Below, one piece after another: positions 22,101 to 31,754 of a DNA stretch of 64,000 nt. Each line of letters opens with the position of its first letter. The stretch's first letter is position 1. The position numbers and the translations under genes are program-made. Location of the stretch: contig NC_035437.2 of assembly GCF_002127325.2 (NCBI RefSeq), forward strand, positions 117,586,561-117,650,560, read 5' to 3'. The notes under the pieces were generated by a model. That model was not told where the DNA came from. It ran no database searches and saw nothing but the letters and a program-made list of their open reading frames with translations. This stretch comes from Helianthus annuus. Taxonomy: Eukaryota > Streptophyta > Magnoliopsida > Asterales > Asteraceae.

Positions 22101-22896
22101 TTTTATGTTCCAGCTTCTGAATGAACTCATAGATGTTAATCTCATCTAGAGCTTTAGTATGTTTCAACAACTCAATAAACGAACTCCATTTTGGGGGTAG
22201 GGCGTCAGCAAACCTATTCACCATGTCTTGTTGAGTAGCTGCCACCCCATAAGCACACATTTCACTAATCAAATGATAGAAACGTGTGGTCATATCATTC
22301 AGAGTCTCGTTTTCCAAAAACTGAAAAGATTCAAATTCTTTCTTCAACAAATCATGCCTAGACTTTCGAGCAGCTGCATTGCCTTCTCCTCTAGCAACTA
22401 AGGCATCCCACAATGCTTTCGTGGTCTTGCAATATGAAAACTGATGGTAGATGTCTTTGTTGAGTGCTTGAGTAAGTATGGCATAGGCCTTTTTCTCCAA
22501 TTCATAAGCCTTCTTGTCATTTTCAAGCATGTTGGCGTAACCTTCTGAAGTGGATGCTCTACTTTCAAGACTTTCATTGAATGCATTGACAAAACACATC
22601 CAAAGGTCGGTGCTTTGTCCTTGAACATATGTGTGAAAGCGGCCTTTCCATGACGGAAAATCGTTCATGTGGTTCAGCTTTGGTGGACGATTGTTACTGC
22701 CTGTTTCACTCTCACTAATCAGAAGATTTTGAAGACTTTGACTTTGATTGGATACCAAAGCCCATTGACATGAACTTATTGATTGTTGTTGTTTTGGAAT
22801 GGCACTCGTCATATATTCAGCCATCGACATCTGTTTCAGATCTGGTTGTGGATCCGTACTCCAATCCCAAGGACTTGTGCAACTCATTGTAATCAA
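19177..22896 (-). CDS. copia-1 gag, unusually long (1239 aa) with two zinc knuckles
   Basis: The frame runs from the ATG at 22896 to the TGA at 19177. Residues about 60-290 look like the copia gag capsid domain (motifs KKAYAILTQAL, LLKKEFESF, FADALPPKW). A first CCHC knuckle, CFNCGEKGHFKREC, is at about 462. Next come acidic Ser/Asp/Glu stretches, a coiled-coil segment (about 680-820, around MKLESETLHSHNQ and KEFKSVIETLKK), more acidic sequence, and a second CCHC, CFKCGEIGHIIINC, at about 1099. It ends WVPILN. Typical copia gag is far shorter; the ~640-residue extension between knuckles is a lineage feature shared by the second element. It should form the particle shell and bind RNA; the role of the extension is unknown. 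The pol frame starts 16 nt downstream in another frame. Confidence 0.93.
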   Translation of the reverse strand: MITMSCTSPWDWSTDPQPDLKQMSMAEYMTSAIPKQQQSISSCQWALVSNQSQSLQNLLISESETGSNNRPPKLNHMNDFPSWKGRFHTYVQGQSTDLWMCFVNAFNESLESRASTSEGYANMLENDKKAYELEKKAYAILTQALNKDIYHQFSYCKTTKALWDALVARGEGNAAARKSRHDLLKKEFESFQFLENETLNDMTTRFYHLISEMCAYGVAATQQDMVNRFADALPPKWSSFIELLKHTKALDEINIYEFIQKLEHKNDEEIRKARRAPAPQNTEMYLPGFGPSASSVQQPKLQTAFVSNTSSFPFPQSTAAPPQPQFDPRSYIPVPTQPQPQPQQQQQQAHYTSNPQPQPQSHHTIRVDNSNLSHLSIEVAKEHMEIINTMVSAYCGLVAGQLGNINMTNEDYDQIDKEEMELMDIKWAFASAVRRAKDFMARTGRTSLEGKKNTKYGFDINAVTCFNCGEKGHFKRECTRPTKHGNHNPFRNQTNVNAQQENRERRMVAVNNNQGQPGATNHNRALAVQADEGCDWSVQFGDGDQGSGTALYAKVIEQVHKEESSGSDDSSGYSGSSDEEGSVSGDNHSEPDEEEEGEDIQDLLNEADELKCQKSILIRKAAATSMEMEKLFSEDGAFSFQTAFMANGSASTSQVTSEPPAPSICKSCAEMKLESETLHSHNQNLVIELSKCQEANMALTRNEKEFKSVIETLKKNVSEVNKVVYHKQVSINEYINLVEETKKQLAIAQCKHDAIKQKLDSYSNSRFVLDHIIDVQQLKGNVKGVGYKACPPPLMDNYTKMPDEEEMPRYEPSVPLNFEEFSTGLGFKSDSSSNTAPKEPETSPSMKQSPPIIEDYETSDDESDVAVSDQDKSLSKMKGVDIPRENHILCDPDTPEVPSVEKQVIDPVKVDKTGVSTVKSSNGLYTLVGDNKIYSDHVFPIKNVNKSLIDKVFEDNTNRFLGKTLPGIVVTQCDPVPKAEVRKQFGNQKSPITRQPTASKGKQPQRAPKPKAKVESKGARYMKKGKDVKFVASRGTDKIETFENKSNNDFVQQVKILKRNSDNNYTQHTNGCDERASTSGSTSSTSGSRSSSPKSVERRTCFKCGEIGHIIINCPNAPKKKLVEKAPPEAVHPQRRSVSPKQDKRTVKEQETKQRRKNIKTVEKALKSEVKTVQKEPRVSQPVKPESSKTGRQRQTWLPKSGDNSGGAVVLENHQEIELTYRDAKGRPKTTKAWVPILN

Positions 22897-23730
22897 AAAT
22901 TAACAAATAACCTACACACCACAAACTGTTAACAACAAACAGACAACAATTGAAAGATACAATCTGATCGAAAGATCAAGACTTGTTCGAAGGATCAACA
23001 GTGATCGAAAGATTACTGTTGAGTTTCGAGCAAAGTCTTCGAAAGATTCTCAATGAAAGATCCTTATCTTTCGACTGATTATCACGAAAGATTCACAGTT
23101 CGAAAGATCTATATCTTTCGAATACTGATCTCGAAAGATTCACAATGAAAGATCCTTATCTTTCGAGATGTATCCTTATCTTTCGGACAACCAACTTTCG
23201 AAAAGATTCCAACTACGAAGGATAACCCTTAGACTTCGAAAGACTACTCGAAGGATGCTAATCTTTCGAGCTGTCTCCAATCGAAAGATGATCTTTCGAA
23301 ATCGAAAGATGTCGAAGGATATCTTTCGATGTCGAAGGATGTCTTTCGAATCCTCTGACACACCCGACACAAGGTACGACAGGTTGGTGAAAAGTTGATG
23401 TGGTTGGTGAGCCAACTTTCGGCAGAAAGGATGGTTCTGTCAACAACTTTTTCACCAACTTTTTGACTTTCAAAAAGTTTACCAAAAAAGGCAAAACCTT
23501 ATCTTCAAGTTCAGTCACCGGAGATAAACCGGAATATAGCCGGAAAAAAATCAAGGTTTCACAAACACGATTTTTATGTTACCCAAACCGACCCTGAACA
23601 CTCCCGAAGAGTTTAGTATCCGTTTTTCAGTTTCAAAAAGCAAGGAAACTACAAAAACGAGTGCTAAACCAAGTGTCCAAACTCACCAAAGAACTCGAAC
23701 AAACCGGTTTTAAACAAGGTAAAGAGCGAG
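22897..23730 (-). repeat. copia-1 leader with dense CGAARGAT / ATCYTTCG motif array
   Basis: The 834-bp untranslated leader lies between primer site and gag ATG. Between about 22968 and 23352 the 8-mer CGAA(A/G)GAT occurs about 13 times and its reverse complement ATC(C/T)TTCG about 7 times. Many form near-perfect hairpins, such as TCGAAAGATCTATATCTTTCGA and GAAAGATCCTTATCTTTC (repeated). The same motif is dense in the LTRs and in the leader of the second copia element (63735-64000). Possible roles are RNA dimerisation or packaging, protein binding, or small-RNA production; none is proven. Confidence 0.85.
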
Positions 23731-23742
23731 GCTCTGATACCA
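23731..23742 (-). promoter_or_regulatory. primer binding site (initiator tRNA-Met), copia-1
   Basis: On the minus strand TGGTATCAGAGC starts two bases after the end of the 5' LTR. It is complementary to the 3' end of plant initiator tRNA-Met, the usual primer of plant copia elements. It fixes the element's orientation. Confidence 0.93.
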
Positions 23743-23744
23743 CT

Positions 23745-24370
23745 TGTAGGTCCCTTTTCTCGGAGGATCGAGAACAAACCTAAACCTTGTTATACTAACC
23801 CACTAGCGAGTGCGGAATCCAAGCTAGCGGGCAAACCGGGATGATGCAAGAACAAACACAAGAACACACAAAGTTCACCGATTAACACCACTGTATTAAT
23901 ACGTATGAAGGTTTACGGTTACAAGCACAATGTTTACAATCTTGTTTGCAAACTCTCTAAAATGTGTGTGTGTGTGTTTTCCAGCAGAGTTTCTGTAACT
24001 CTCCAAATGTGCATCTATCTAACACTAACACACTGCATGGGTATTTATACCCATACATAACAGGTCTGTCCGAAGGATTCGACAGATGGTCCGAAGGATC
24101 ATCTGTCGATGACAAAGTGTCCGAAAGATCAGCATGGACATCGAAGGATCATCCTTCGATGCCTAATGGTCGAACCATGGTCGAACCATATCTTTCGAGC
24201 ACCTCGAAGGATCAGTTGTATCCTTCGAGGCTATCCTTCGATCCAGACAACATCATGTTGTCCAAGTCAAACTAGGAGGATAGTTGACTTGGTCAACTTA
24301 CAGACTGACTTAGGACATCGTTTTTATACAGACCGAATACAGACAAAGTACAGACACAAGTGCACCAACA
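23745..24370 (-). repeat. 5' LTR of copia-1
   Basis: 626 bp, starting TGTAGGTCCC and ending GCACCAACA on the plus strand, followed by the target duplicate GAGAG. The TATA box is at 24042-24049 (plus TATTTATA), again in an inverted repeat, with minus-strand transcription expected from near 24015. About nine CGAARGAT-type motifs lie at 24067-24245, upstream of the TATA box in the element's sense, where enhancer elements of copia LTRs usually sit. Confidence 0.93.
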
Positions 24371-24671
24371 GAGAGTGTAAAAATTATAGGAGAAAATGGT
24401 GAATTGTGGAGGTTAATTTGGTGTTTGATAGTGAAAATGGATGTTTAATTTATATAATTTAAAATTATAGCCGTTTGGCTTTATTCAAAATATAGAAATT
24501 TAATTTTTTTTTATTAACGATCATATTTTAATAGGGGGGCCCACACTTTTTGCGTCGTCGCCAACGTCCATTTTCGGACGGAGAAGACGGGGACGGTAGG
24601 GGGCGGCACGGTGTTTGGACCGTCGCCGACCCGCGACGGGCCGGGGCCGACCCCCATACCGTATAGCCTTA

Positions 24672-25166
24672 GATGGTTTAATAAACTCTTTCTTTGTGAA
24701 TTAATATGCAGTTTTATTTATTTATTTTATTTATACACTTTATAAATTAAATGGCCCATCCCACGTAGTACACGTGTTATGACCTTATAAAACCGAAGTG
24801 ATAATTAGGTATTGTGACCTATACTACACCAATACGATACGATACGATATTTATCATATAAAAATGATTAACGATGTATAAAAAAGTTTGTAAGACATAC
24901 TTACTTTTTTATTTATTTAAAATAGAAAACTTATTTTTTTAATAAAACTTTGTTAAAACGATTAATATTGTTTAGGCCTATACGCGTCATTTATAAAGGG
25001 TCAAAAAGACATTTTTACCCCTAGTTTGGGTTGCGTATAGCACCCAATCCAGGGTAAAATGGTTTTTTTACCAAACTTGCCCCATATATACGTCACATAC
25101 AGGACTATACGCGGCGTATAGTTCCATATATACGCCACATCTAGGGATAAGCATAATTTCCCACAC
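24672..25166. other. AT-rich flank right of Harbinger element
   Basis: No gene was recognised. Repeated TATACG motifs occur at about 24977-25145 (for example CTATACGCGGCGTATAG, a perfect hairpin, and ATATATACGCCACAT). It is shared with 53418-53912. CACAC at 25162-25166 followed by CTTAAAG is the empty form of the site where the second copia element inserted in copy 2. Confidence 0.5.
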
Positions 25167-25299
25167 CTTAAAGTTTCAACATACAAACTTGATGCTTAAG
25201 ATGTCTCATTCATCTTGACTTTAAATATTAAATAATTATTATATTAGTCAACAATTATTTAAAAGATTTCCAACATGATGATCAAACCGGGTCAAGTAA

Positions 25300-25500
25300 T
25301 AATCAACGAGAAGAAGGTTGAAGGTCCAGGGCCAGAGAGAGGACATAACAAGTCGCGAGTAAAGTGCTTTCGGTGTGAAGAGTTTGGTTACTTTGTCTGG
25401 GAATGTCCAAAGTCAATACCATAGAATGAGGAAGCTGACTCTAGAAGATTATATGATGGTAGACGAGGACTCTATTAAGATTAAGGGGGAGATTAAAAAA
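25300..25500 (+). pseudogene. relic of a retrotransposon gag zinc knuckle
   Basis: Around 25365-25410 the plus strand encodes CFRCEEFGYFVWECPK, a CCHC-like knuckle with Tyr in place of the His, preceded by basic residues. An in-frame TAG follows at about 25422, and the sequence further on resembles the acidic part after a copia gag knuckle. I see no LTR or pol around it, so this is an old fragment. The rest of 25167-26215 is AT-rich with no recognised content. Confidence 0.4.
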
Positions 25501-26215
25501 ATTCAAATTGGTAGGATGTTTATTAGTTATGTCTGGATAAGTGCATGTGGTATGTTTATCCAGCGCAGTCATTATTCCTGCTTAAATCGGCCAGGATAGT
25601 GGCTTGGTGATGAAGTAATATTTAGTATAAAATAGAGGATTAGAAATCTTGTATTTGTGTGCTTTTGGTTTTAATAAAAAGAAAAGAGTCTTGGTGTGTT
25701 CTAAACATGTACTTTTCATTGTGATCCTCATGTTTAGTTTTTTTCTCTCTTTTTTTGTACTTCACCAATTCAAAGTTGAAGTTTATATTAAATTAGACAG
25801 CCATTACCTATTCTTTTTATCTGTTTCTCCTCCTAAATGTAAGTTTCCTGGTAACAATATGTATAATATGAGAGGGATAGGTTTAACGATCAGGTTAGGA
25901 CATAAGTACTATTACTATCATCTATCGACATAGATATATCCCAGCATTGTTCCAACACAAAAAAGTTGGATATGTTACCTTTCCTACATAAGTCAATATA
26001 AACATATATTCAACTGTCTAAATTGCATAATTACAATAATGCGAACTGATGGACGAAAAAAAAAAGAAAGAAACTCTAAATTTTGAAGGAAATTAAGTTG
26101 GGGATTCAGTTTTATTTCAACAACAAATTTAACACCCGAAATTAATTGACAATGAATGATACAAAAGCAGTCTTTGAAGTACACAAGCCTTGGATGGAAT
26201 CACTGGTTACAATGC

Positions 26216-29200
26216 TTAGTAAAGGATATGTTTATCTGGCTTAAAGAGAACTCTAGATCGATATGCCGAGTAAAAAACATTCTTGAAGAGACTAAATTGC
26301 ACTGCGACGAATATAATGACTGGAATGCCAGCCAAACAAGTGATAGTGATTGGAACCCATTCCAACTTTTTGTTGTAAAGTATAAAAAAACTCGCACTAA
26401 ATGCAACCATCATGGTTACAATAGAGAGTAAGAGTGTTGCAAGACCACACACTAGTTTGGTAGGTAACCACACCATGAAATCTTGTTCGGCATAATTGGA
26501 AGTCAGGATAGATAAGAAAATAAGAACGGATGTTGATGAAGCTATTAAAGATACGGCATCTGAGATAGCATAAATAATGAAGGATGGTTCTTTGCGGAAA
26601 AAAGGTATACCTTTGTTCTGGTTGTATCCACCAGGGATTGTAAAAGCCCCTGTAAATACAATGGTGGCTATGAGGGTTGTAACAAGCATACATTGAGTTG
26701 CTGTTTGTGTCATCCACTTCTTGGCATCTTTTAATAGGACTTCATGTTTTTTGGTGAACAAGTCTTGTGGTGTCATACCATCTCTATTCTTCTTTTTTCT
26801 ATAATCAGGTGGGATCGATCATTTGCTCTATCTCCTGCAATATATACCAAGTCATTATAAGGTGTCAAAAATGATTTTCTTCACCTGTCAAAATGGTTTG
26901 AGTCCAAACATGTTACTTTATTATAGTGGTCAGACTTGGTTGATCTATAATTTATTACGATTACATCTTTTGTATCTTTAAAAAGGCGTAAATCAGTTCT
27001 AAGAATCATTACAGAAAGTTTATTATTACGATTATAACCTAACTAATTTATAAGATAAAATGATCTAGAATTTGTATATATTGTACATGCATGGGCTGAC
27101 TTTAGATGTGCCCGTATCCTTCTATATGTTACAATTCCTTTTTAGAATAAAATTGGTTGGTTCATCAAGTTGAACTTATGGATGAACATATAAAGAAAGA
27201 AAGATGATACATAAGCGTGACCAGGAAGAAATACCTTGAACCATAATAACTCCCGTTGCATTTGTAAAGCAGGTCCAGGCACATCTTGAAGTCGGTTTGG
27301 CTTACAACTCTTTGCGACCATATGCAACATGTTATTATCCTTTATGTCTTTTATAGGTGTAATTAAATCTTTCATAGCGCCAATTTCATATAGCAACTTA
27401 TAGATTTCAATATGACGACGCTTGACCGCCAAGTGAAATATTGTTTTCCTTTTGTCATCTGTTTTCCATATTAGATCAGGATATAGTCGAATGAGCTCAA
27501 CTATAAACTTTGTGTTGCCCACTTTAGCAGCATGAAAAAGTACTCGGTAAGGGTAGACTTTTATTAATGTATCTTCCTTCAAAATATGTGGCCCTTTGAG
27601 TATTTCATCAATTACACTCCTAGGCATTCTGGCAATTCTTCCCCATATTACTCTTAAAAATTCCAGTGCGTAGTGTTTGTCTTCAACGCGCCACACCTTC
27701 TTATGAAGCACTTCAAAAACTGAGAACCAAAACCAAGAAGACCATCATATCACATTTAACATATGATAGTACTGGTTAAAGCTCCTATCACTTATACGTG
27801 AAGCTAACCACTATTGGCTTTTATACTACATTATCATGGACATAAGATATTGTCTTAGAATGTTCTAAACCATACCTAACATGGCCATATGGACAGCTCT
27901 ATGAACTTACATTATCACGAACAATCATTTATGTTCTTCATAGTTTTGAAGTGGACTGCTGAGCTCTTAGGAGTTAGGAAAATTAAAACACAGAGATATT
28001 CCTTGAAGTTTAGATTTAATATATTAGGTTTGAATGAGATTAAGTTTAAGTTTAATATACCTATGTCAAGGATCTTAAATCATTTTTACGATATAGAGTT
28101 ATAGACCAAATAGACAAACATAAATATACCAATGTTGATGTCGAAGAATACTCAAAGCTACTAATTTATATTCGTTGGAAAGGTTTGAATTGTCATGCTC
28201 TGCCCTTACTGGGATATGAACAACAAATGTACGTGAAATATCAGAAATCACAAGTACAATGCCGTCAATGATGTAGCACGATCAATCCTCAACCAACTGA
28301 TTGATCATTATTTGAATAACCCAAAAATCAACTTGCTTAATATGTGTTGTGTAGAGTTGAAGAGCATATACTTACTTGACTTGATTTTGGATACAATACT
28401 TCCATCCATCAAATCAAATGCCTCTCTCGTCTCAGCCAAAGCTAATAAAACTTTATTAAGCAATACCCTTTTGAGAATGAGTTCTGGGCGATCATTCACT
28501 ATCTTCAGAGCAACATCTACAAAAGAATTGGAGGTCACTTTATGAGAGGAATTGCAATGAGTAACAACCAACCAAAAACTTGTAAACAGAGAACATGAAC
28601 TTTTTGGAAGGAAATCCCAAACCATGCAAGAAGGTCAGAAGTTTTCGATTTAACCACTGACACATAAATAGTTTATGGATGAAAATTTCGTTTTGTATCC
28701 AGACTCATTAGGAAACGTAGAAACTACAAACTCGTGGCTACAGCTATAGGTATGTTTAAAACTATAAAAATAACTTAAATTGTTAAGAACTTAGTACTTA
28801 CCGAAGATTCCAGCTTCAACACATCTTTGTAGGACCCATCCCCGACTCTCATGTGACCAAAAATCGCCCGACATTTTGTTAGAGATACCATAAAGATACC
28901 TCACCATGGCAGGCTTTCCATATAAAGCAGCCATGTAGAGTGGCATCTCTCCCCTCTTACCAGGGATATCCATCAATGTAGGATGCTTTTCCACCATTAT
29001 CCTCGCGGCTTTTTCATTACCCGCCATTGCTGCTAAATTCAGGGCAGTATTGTAGCTTCTATTCTGTAACTCCAGATCCTTTTTCTCCATCAAATTTACG
29101 AGATTTATCACAAAATCTTCCACACCCTTGGTGCTTTCTGCTGATGCTTCAACATGAAGCAGCGTTTCCTCGTTTTCAGTGATTGCAAAACGTATCAGAT

Positions 29201-29292
29201 CTCCGTTTCTTTTAAGGATGGATTCAGCAGCCTTCCAATCTCCTCTGATTGCCGCTTGGTAAAGTGGAACACCAATACTTATGTACTTTTCT
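26216..29292 (-). pseudogene. ankyrin-repeat/PGG-domain membrane protein (ACD6/ITN1-like), 5'-incomplete and frameshifted
   Basis: Four exons with GT-AG borders and matching phases: 29292-28802 (ankyrin repeats, from SIGVPLYQAAIRGDWKAAE to RGWVLQRCVEAGIF), 28516-28376, 27719-27235 (ankyrin repeats, ending QMQRELLWFK) and 26834-26216 (PGG domain with GAFTIPGGYNQ and four hydrophobic segments). The family comprises membrane-anchored ankyrin proteins of plant defence and stress signalling. The last exon has a 4-bp insertion: after GAGATAGAGCAAATGATC an extra GATC shifts the frame about 25 nt into the exon and gives an early TGA, just before the conserved NRDGMTPQDLF. No ATG exon was found upstream of 29292, where transposons begin at 29551. 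I therefore call it a pseudogene. A sequencing error in the GATC repeat, and an upstream first exon beyond the transposons, remain possible. Confidence 0.85.
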
Positions 29293-29559
29293 CTAGTACC
29301 TTCAATTTAAACAATTTTGTCAAACTCAGTTTCCCTCAACTTGAGGTTTACCGGTGCTTGATGTTACCTCACATATCAACTTCAATAAAAAGATGTGCAT
29401 GTAACGGAAGTTAATGGGTCTATTATGTAAATAGTTAGAATTGTAGTTTATGTATTATATGTAATTAATTAATATGTAGTAGAAGGGTCGAATATGTAAA
29501 CCTTTGTATTTATCTTAGGGTTGCGGTGGTAGGATAAAAGTCACGTCGCTTCATATGTA

Positions 29560-29970
29560 TGAAAGTTATAATCCCTACACATCCTAAACTACAAGGGTTA
29601 TATGGTAATTAAAGAAAAGAGTGGCGGTTACAAAGTTGAGGGACTATTTGTGACTAATCAGAACTTGGTAACTACCACCCCAAGGGTGGCGAAATCCCTT
29701 TGGGAGGCACCCTTAGAATCGATGGCAACCACAAGGATTCAAGGGACATGTCTTTTCAATCAAAGGACACACCTCTTCATGTTTAATTACATCCACAAGA
29801 TCAAGAGACGCACCCATTCGTGAAGAGACACATCTCTACAATCGCACCTTTTAGTTACTTATAAATAGGGCTTTAGATTTCAATTGTAATTCAATTTCAT
29901 GTACTCAGATATTCAGTTTATATTCAAGTTATTCGATTGTCTAGAGATCAAAGATCCATTGGGGCCAACA
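29560..29970 (+). repeat. 5' LTR of non-autonomous element
   Basis: 411 bp with a TATA box (TTATAAATAG) at 29859-29868. A short open frame of 73 codons inside it is shared by both LTRs but has no recognisable product and is probably chance. Confidence 0.9.
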
Positions 29971-31341
29971 ATTGGTATCAGAGCATCAGACTCTAGGCAT
30001 CGCAGGGAATCCGCGATCAGGTTTTATTGTTCTTTCTCAATTCGCAAGTTAGTTTTATTTTCGGTTCAGGGTCGAACCAGGGGTTAGGAATCTAGGTTTT
30101 TTTTTTTTTGCAGGGTTTAGGGCGAATTAGATTGTTTGATTATTACGCGTTTCGGGTTATACGCGGATTAAAGATTTGAGAGTTTGTTGAATTCAAGGGA
30201 ATTGAATTTACCGGTACAGTGGTTTCGTATTGGTGGCCAAGAAACTTTAGAAACTAGAAAGTAAGGGTTGTGAGAATTCTAAGTTAGCAATCAGACTAAG
30301 GTTTCGCGAGTGTATCGAACCAAGTACAAAAGCGCAAGACATGGTTCTTTTGTTTCATTTGGAGGGCCAGGAAGAATCAAAATTTAATCCGATGGTTATA
30401 CGCGATTAGTTTTATTCGCGGGTGAAGGTTTGAAGGCCAAATTCATAGTATAGAAAAGAAAATTGAGCGAATCAATTGGGAAAAAGAAAATCGAGGGAGT
30501 CGATCGTGAAGAAGAAGCGAGTAAAGACGGAATCATTCGAGTGATTCGAAGTGTGTTCGAAGAATAGAATTACCAAGTGAAGGCTCGAAGGTTTTTTCAA
30601 TTAGAAACAAAGTGCAATGCGGAATAAACAATTGTAGATGCAGTGAATGCAAAGAAACACAATGATGCAACAAATGCAGAAAAGGGAAAATGATGTAGTG
30701 AATACAGGAAACAAGAAGATAATTTGAAGTGAGTGCAGAAAAAAGTGCAGTGATTGTAGAAAAAAATGAAGCAGTGAATGCTGGGAAATACATGCAGTGA
30801 ACGCAGAATTTGATATAGTAATATGGAATAAAACAATTCAGTGAGTGGATCTGGAAAAAGTGAAGAATCCGTGAGGGAAGCAATCAATGATGAAGAACCC
30901 GTTGTGAGAGACAACCGTGATGACGAGATTAAATCTGTGATAGATCAAGAAGAAGATACGCATATCCTATGACTGGGTCAGAAAAAATGTTGTGTGATAC
31001 AACCGCAAGAGAGATCTGAGTGAGTCAGTTTATCAAAATCTATGCGAGATGGATTCCGATCATGTGATATGATGGTGGGGAAGTTAATCAAGACTGGGTT
31101 GAGTTCGTGTTGAGACAACTACACAAGAAAAGGTTCGTGTGATACAAATCAAGTGCGGTCAAGACAAGTGTGAAGCAAAATGTTCGTGTGAACGAGTTCA
31201 AGTGAAACAAGGTTCGTGAGGAGCAAGGTTGGTGAATAAGAAGATCCGTGTGAAACATTGGATACCGAGGAGTTTCAAGAAAATGGAATCGATCAAAGTT
31301 CAAGATCTACAACTCAAGGATGTTCGTGATTAGGGGGTGAA

Positions 31342-31754
31342 TGAAAGTTATAATCCCTACACATCCTAAACTACAAGGGTTATATGGTAATTAAAGAAAA
31401 GAGTGGCGGTTACAAAGTTGAGGGACTATTTATGACTAATCAGAACTTGGTAACTACCACCCCAAGGGTGGCGAAATCCCTTTGGGAGGCACCATTGGAA
31501 TCGATGGCAACCACAAGGATTCAAGGGACATGTCTTTTCAATCAAAGGACACACCTCTTCATGTTTAATTACATCCACAAGATCAAGAGACGCACCCATT
31601 CGTGAAGAGACACGTCTCTACAATCGCACCTTTTAGTTACTTATAAATAGGGCTTTAGATTTCAATTGTAATTCAATTTCATGTACTCAGATATTCAGTT
31701 TATATTCAAGTTATTCGATTGTCTAGAGATCAAAGATCCATTTTGGGGCCAACA
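31342..31754 (+). repeat. 3' LTR of non-autonomous element
   Basis: 413 bp, TATA box at about 31641-31650. Four substitutions and two extra T bases (ATTTTGGGG against ATTGGGG) separate it from the 5' LTR, pointing to a fairly recent insertion. Confidence 0.9.

Larger units (their letters stand above)
13186..24370 (-). mobile_element. complete Ty1/copia retrotransposon, probably SIRE/Maximus type (copia-1)
   Basis: The element is 11185 bp on the minus strand: 5' LTR 23745-24370, primer site 23731-23742, leader, gag 22896-19177, pol 19160-15714, 3' noncoding region, polypurine tract and 3' LTR 13186-13813. GAGAG flanks it at 13181-13185 and 24371-24375, and a single GAGAG is found at the empty site in copy 2 (53117-53121). 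The LTRs differ by four substitutions and one TG-repeat step. Integrase precedes reverse transcriptase, the copia order. Both ORFs are uninterrupted and catalytic motifs are present, so it may be autonomous. SIRE-type is inferred from the very long gag and the RT motif YVDDIIFGS; there is no env-like ORF. Confidence 0.93.
11911..24668 (-). mobile_element. PIF/Harbinger-like DNA transposon derivative, split by copia insertion
   Basis: The ends are GACTACATGGTATGG (11911) and, in inverted form, GGCTATACGGTATGG (ending 24668), matching at 12 of 15 positions. Both are flanked by TTA (11908-11910 and 24669-24671), the 3-bp target duplication usual for PIF/Harbinger. Without the copia element and its duplicated GAGAG the element is about 1.57 kb. 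It encodes only an altered ORF1-type protein and no DDE transposase, so it is non-autonomous. Copy 2 shows it uninterrupted at 51852-53414. Family call rests on TSD length, TIRs and the ORF1 type. Confidence 0.75.
5435..25166 (+). repeat. segmental duplication, copy 1 (interrupted by a copia element)
   Basis: Bases 5435-13185 and 24376-25166 match 45377-53912 almost base for base, with about 18-20 substitutions by eye over roughly 8.5 kb plus a few homopolymer length changes. The match covers Tat antisense gene, Tat LTR, LTR flank, a Harbinger element and its flank, so it is one duplicated segment and not separate insertions. The copy is interrupted at 13186-24370 by a copia element absent from copy 2. 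The left limit is a sharp junction; the right limit is where copy 2 is interrupted by another copia element, so the true duplication may be longer. Confidence 0.95.
29560..31754 (+). mobile_element. complete non-autonomous LTR retrotransposon (large TRIM/LARD-like)
   Basis: Two direct repeats, 29560-29970 and 31342-31754, start TGAAAGTTAT and end GGGGCCAACA. The 5-bp target duplication ATGTA is at 29555-29559 and 31755-31759. A primer site TGGTATCAGAGC is at 29973-29984 and a polypurine tract TTAGGGGGTGA just before the right LTR. The 1.37 kb interior has no protein-coding capacity on either strand; it is purine-rich, with a degenerate repeat around GCAGTGAATGCAGAAA at about 30630-30810. LTRs differ by four substitutions and a TT indel. 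It must have used another element's proteins. At 2.2 kb it is longer than classical TRIMs. Confidence 0.92.

Noticed and set aside
29602..29823. 73-codon frame repeated at 31384-31605
   Set aside because: It lies entirely in the LTRs, so it is repeated because the LTR is. No known domain and no independent support.
29973..29984. tRNA gene suggested by TGGTATCAGAGC
   Set aside because: Only 12 bases match the tRNA 3' end complement; it is a primer binding site, not a tRNA gene.
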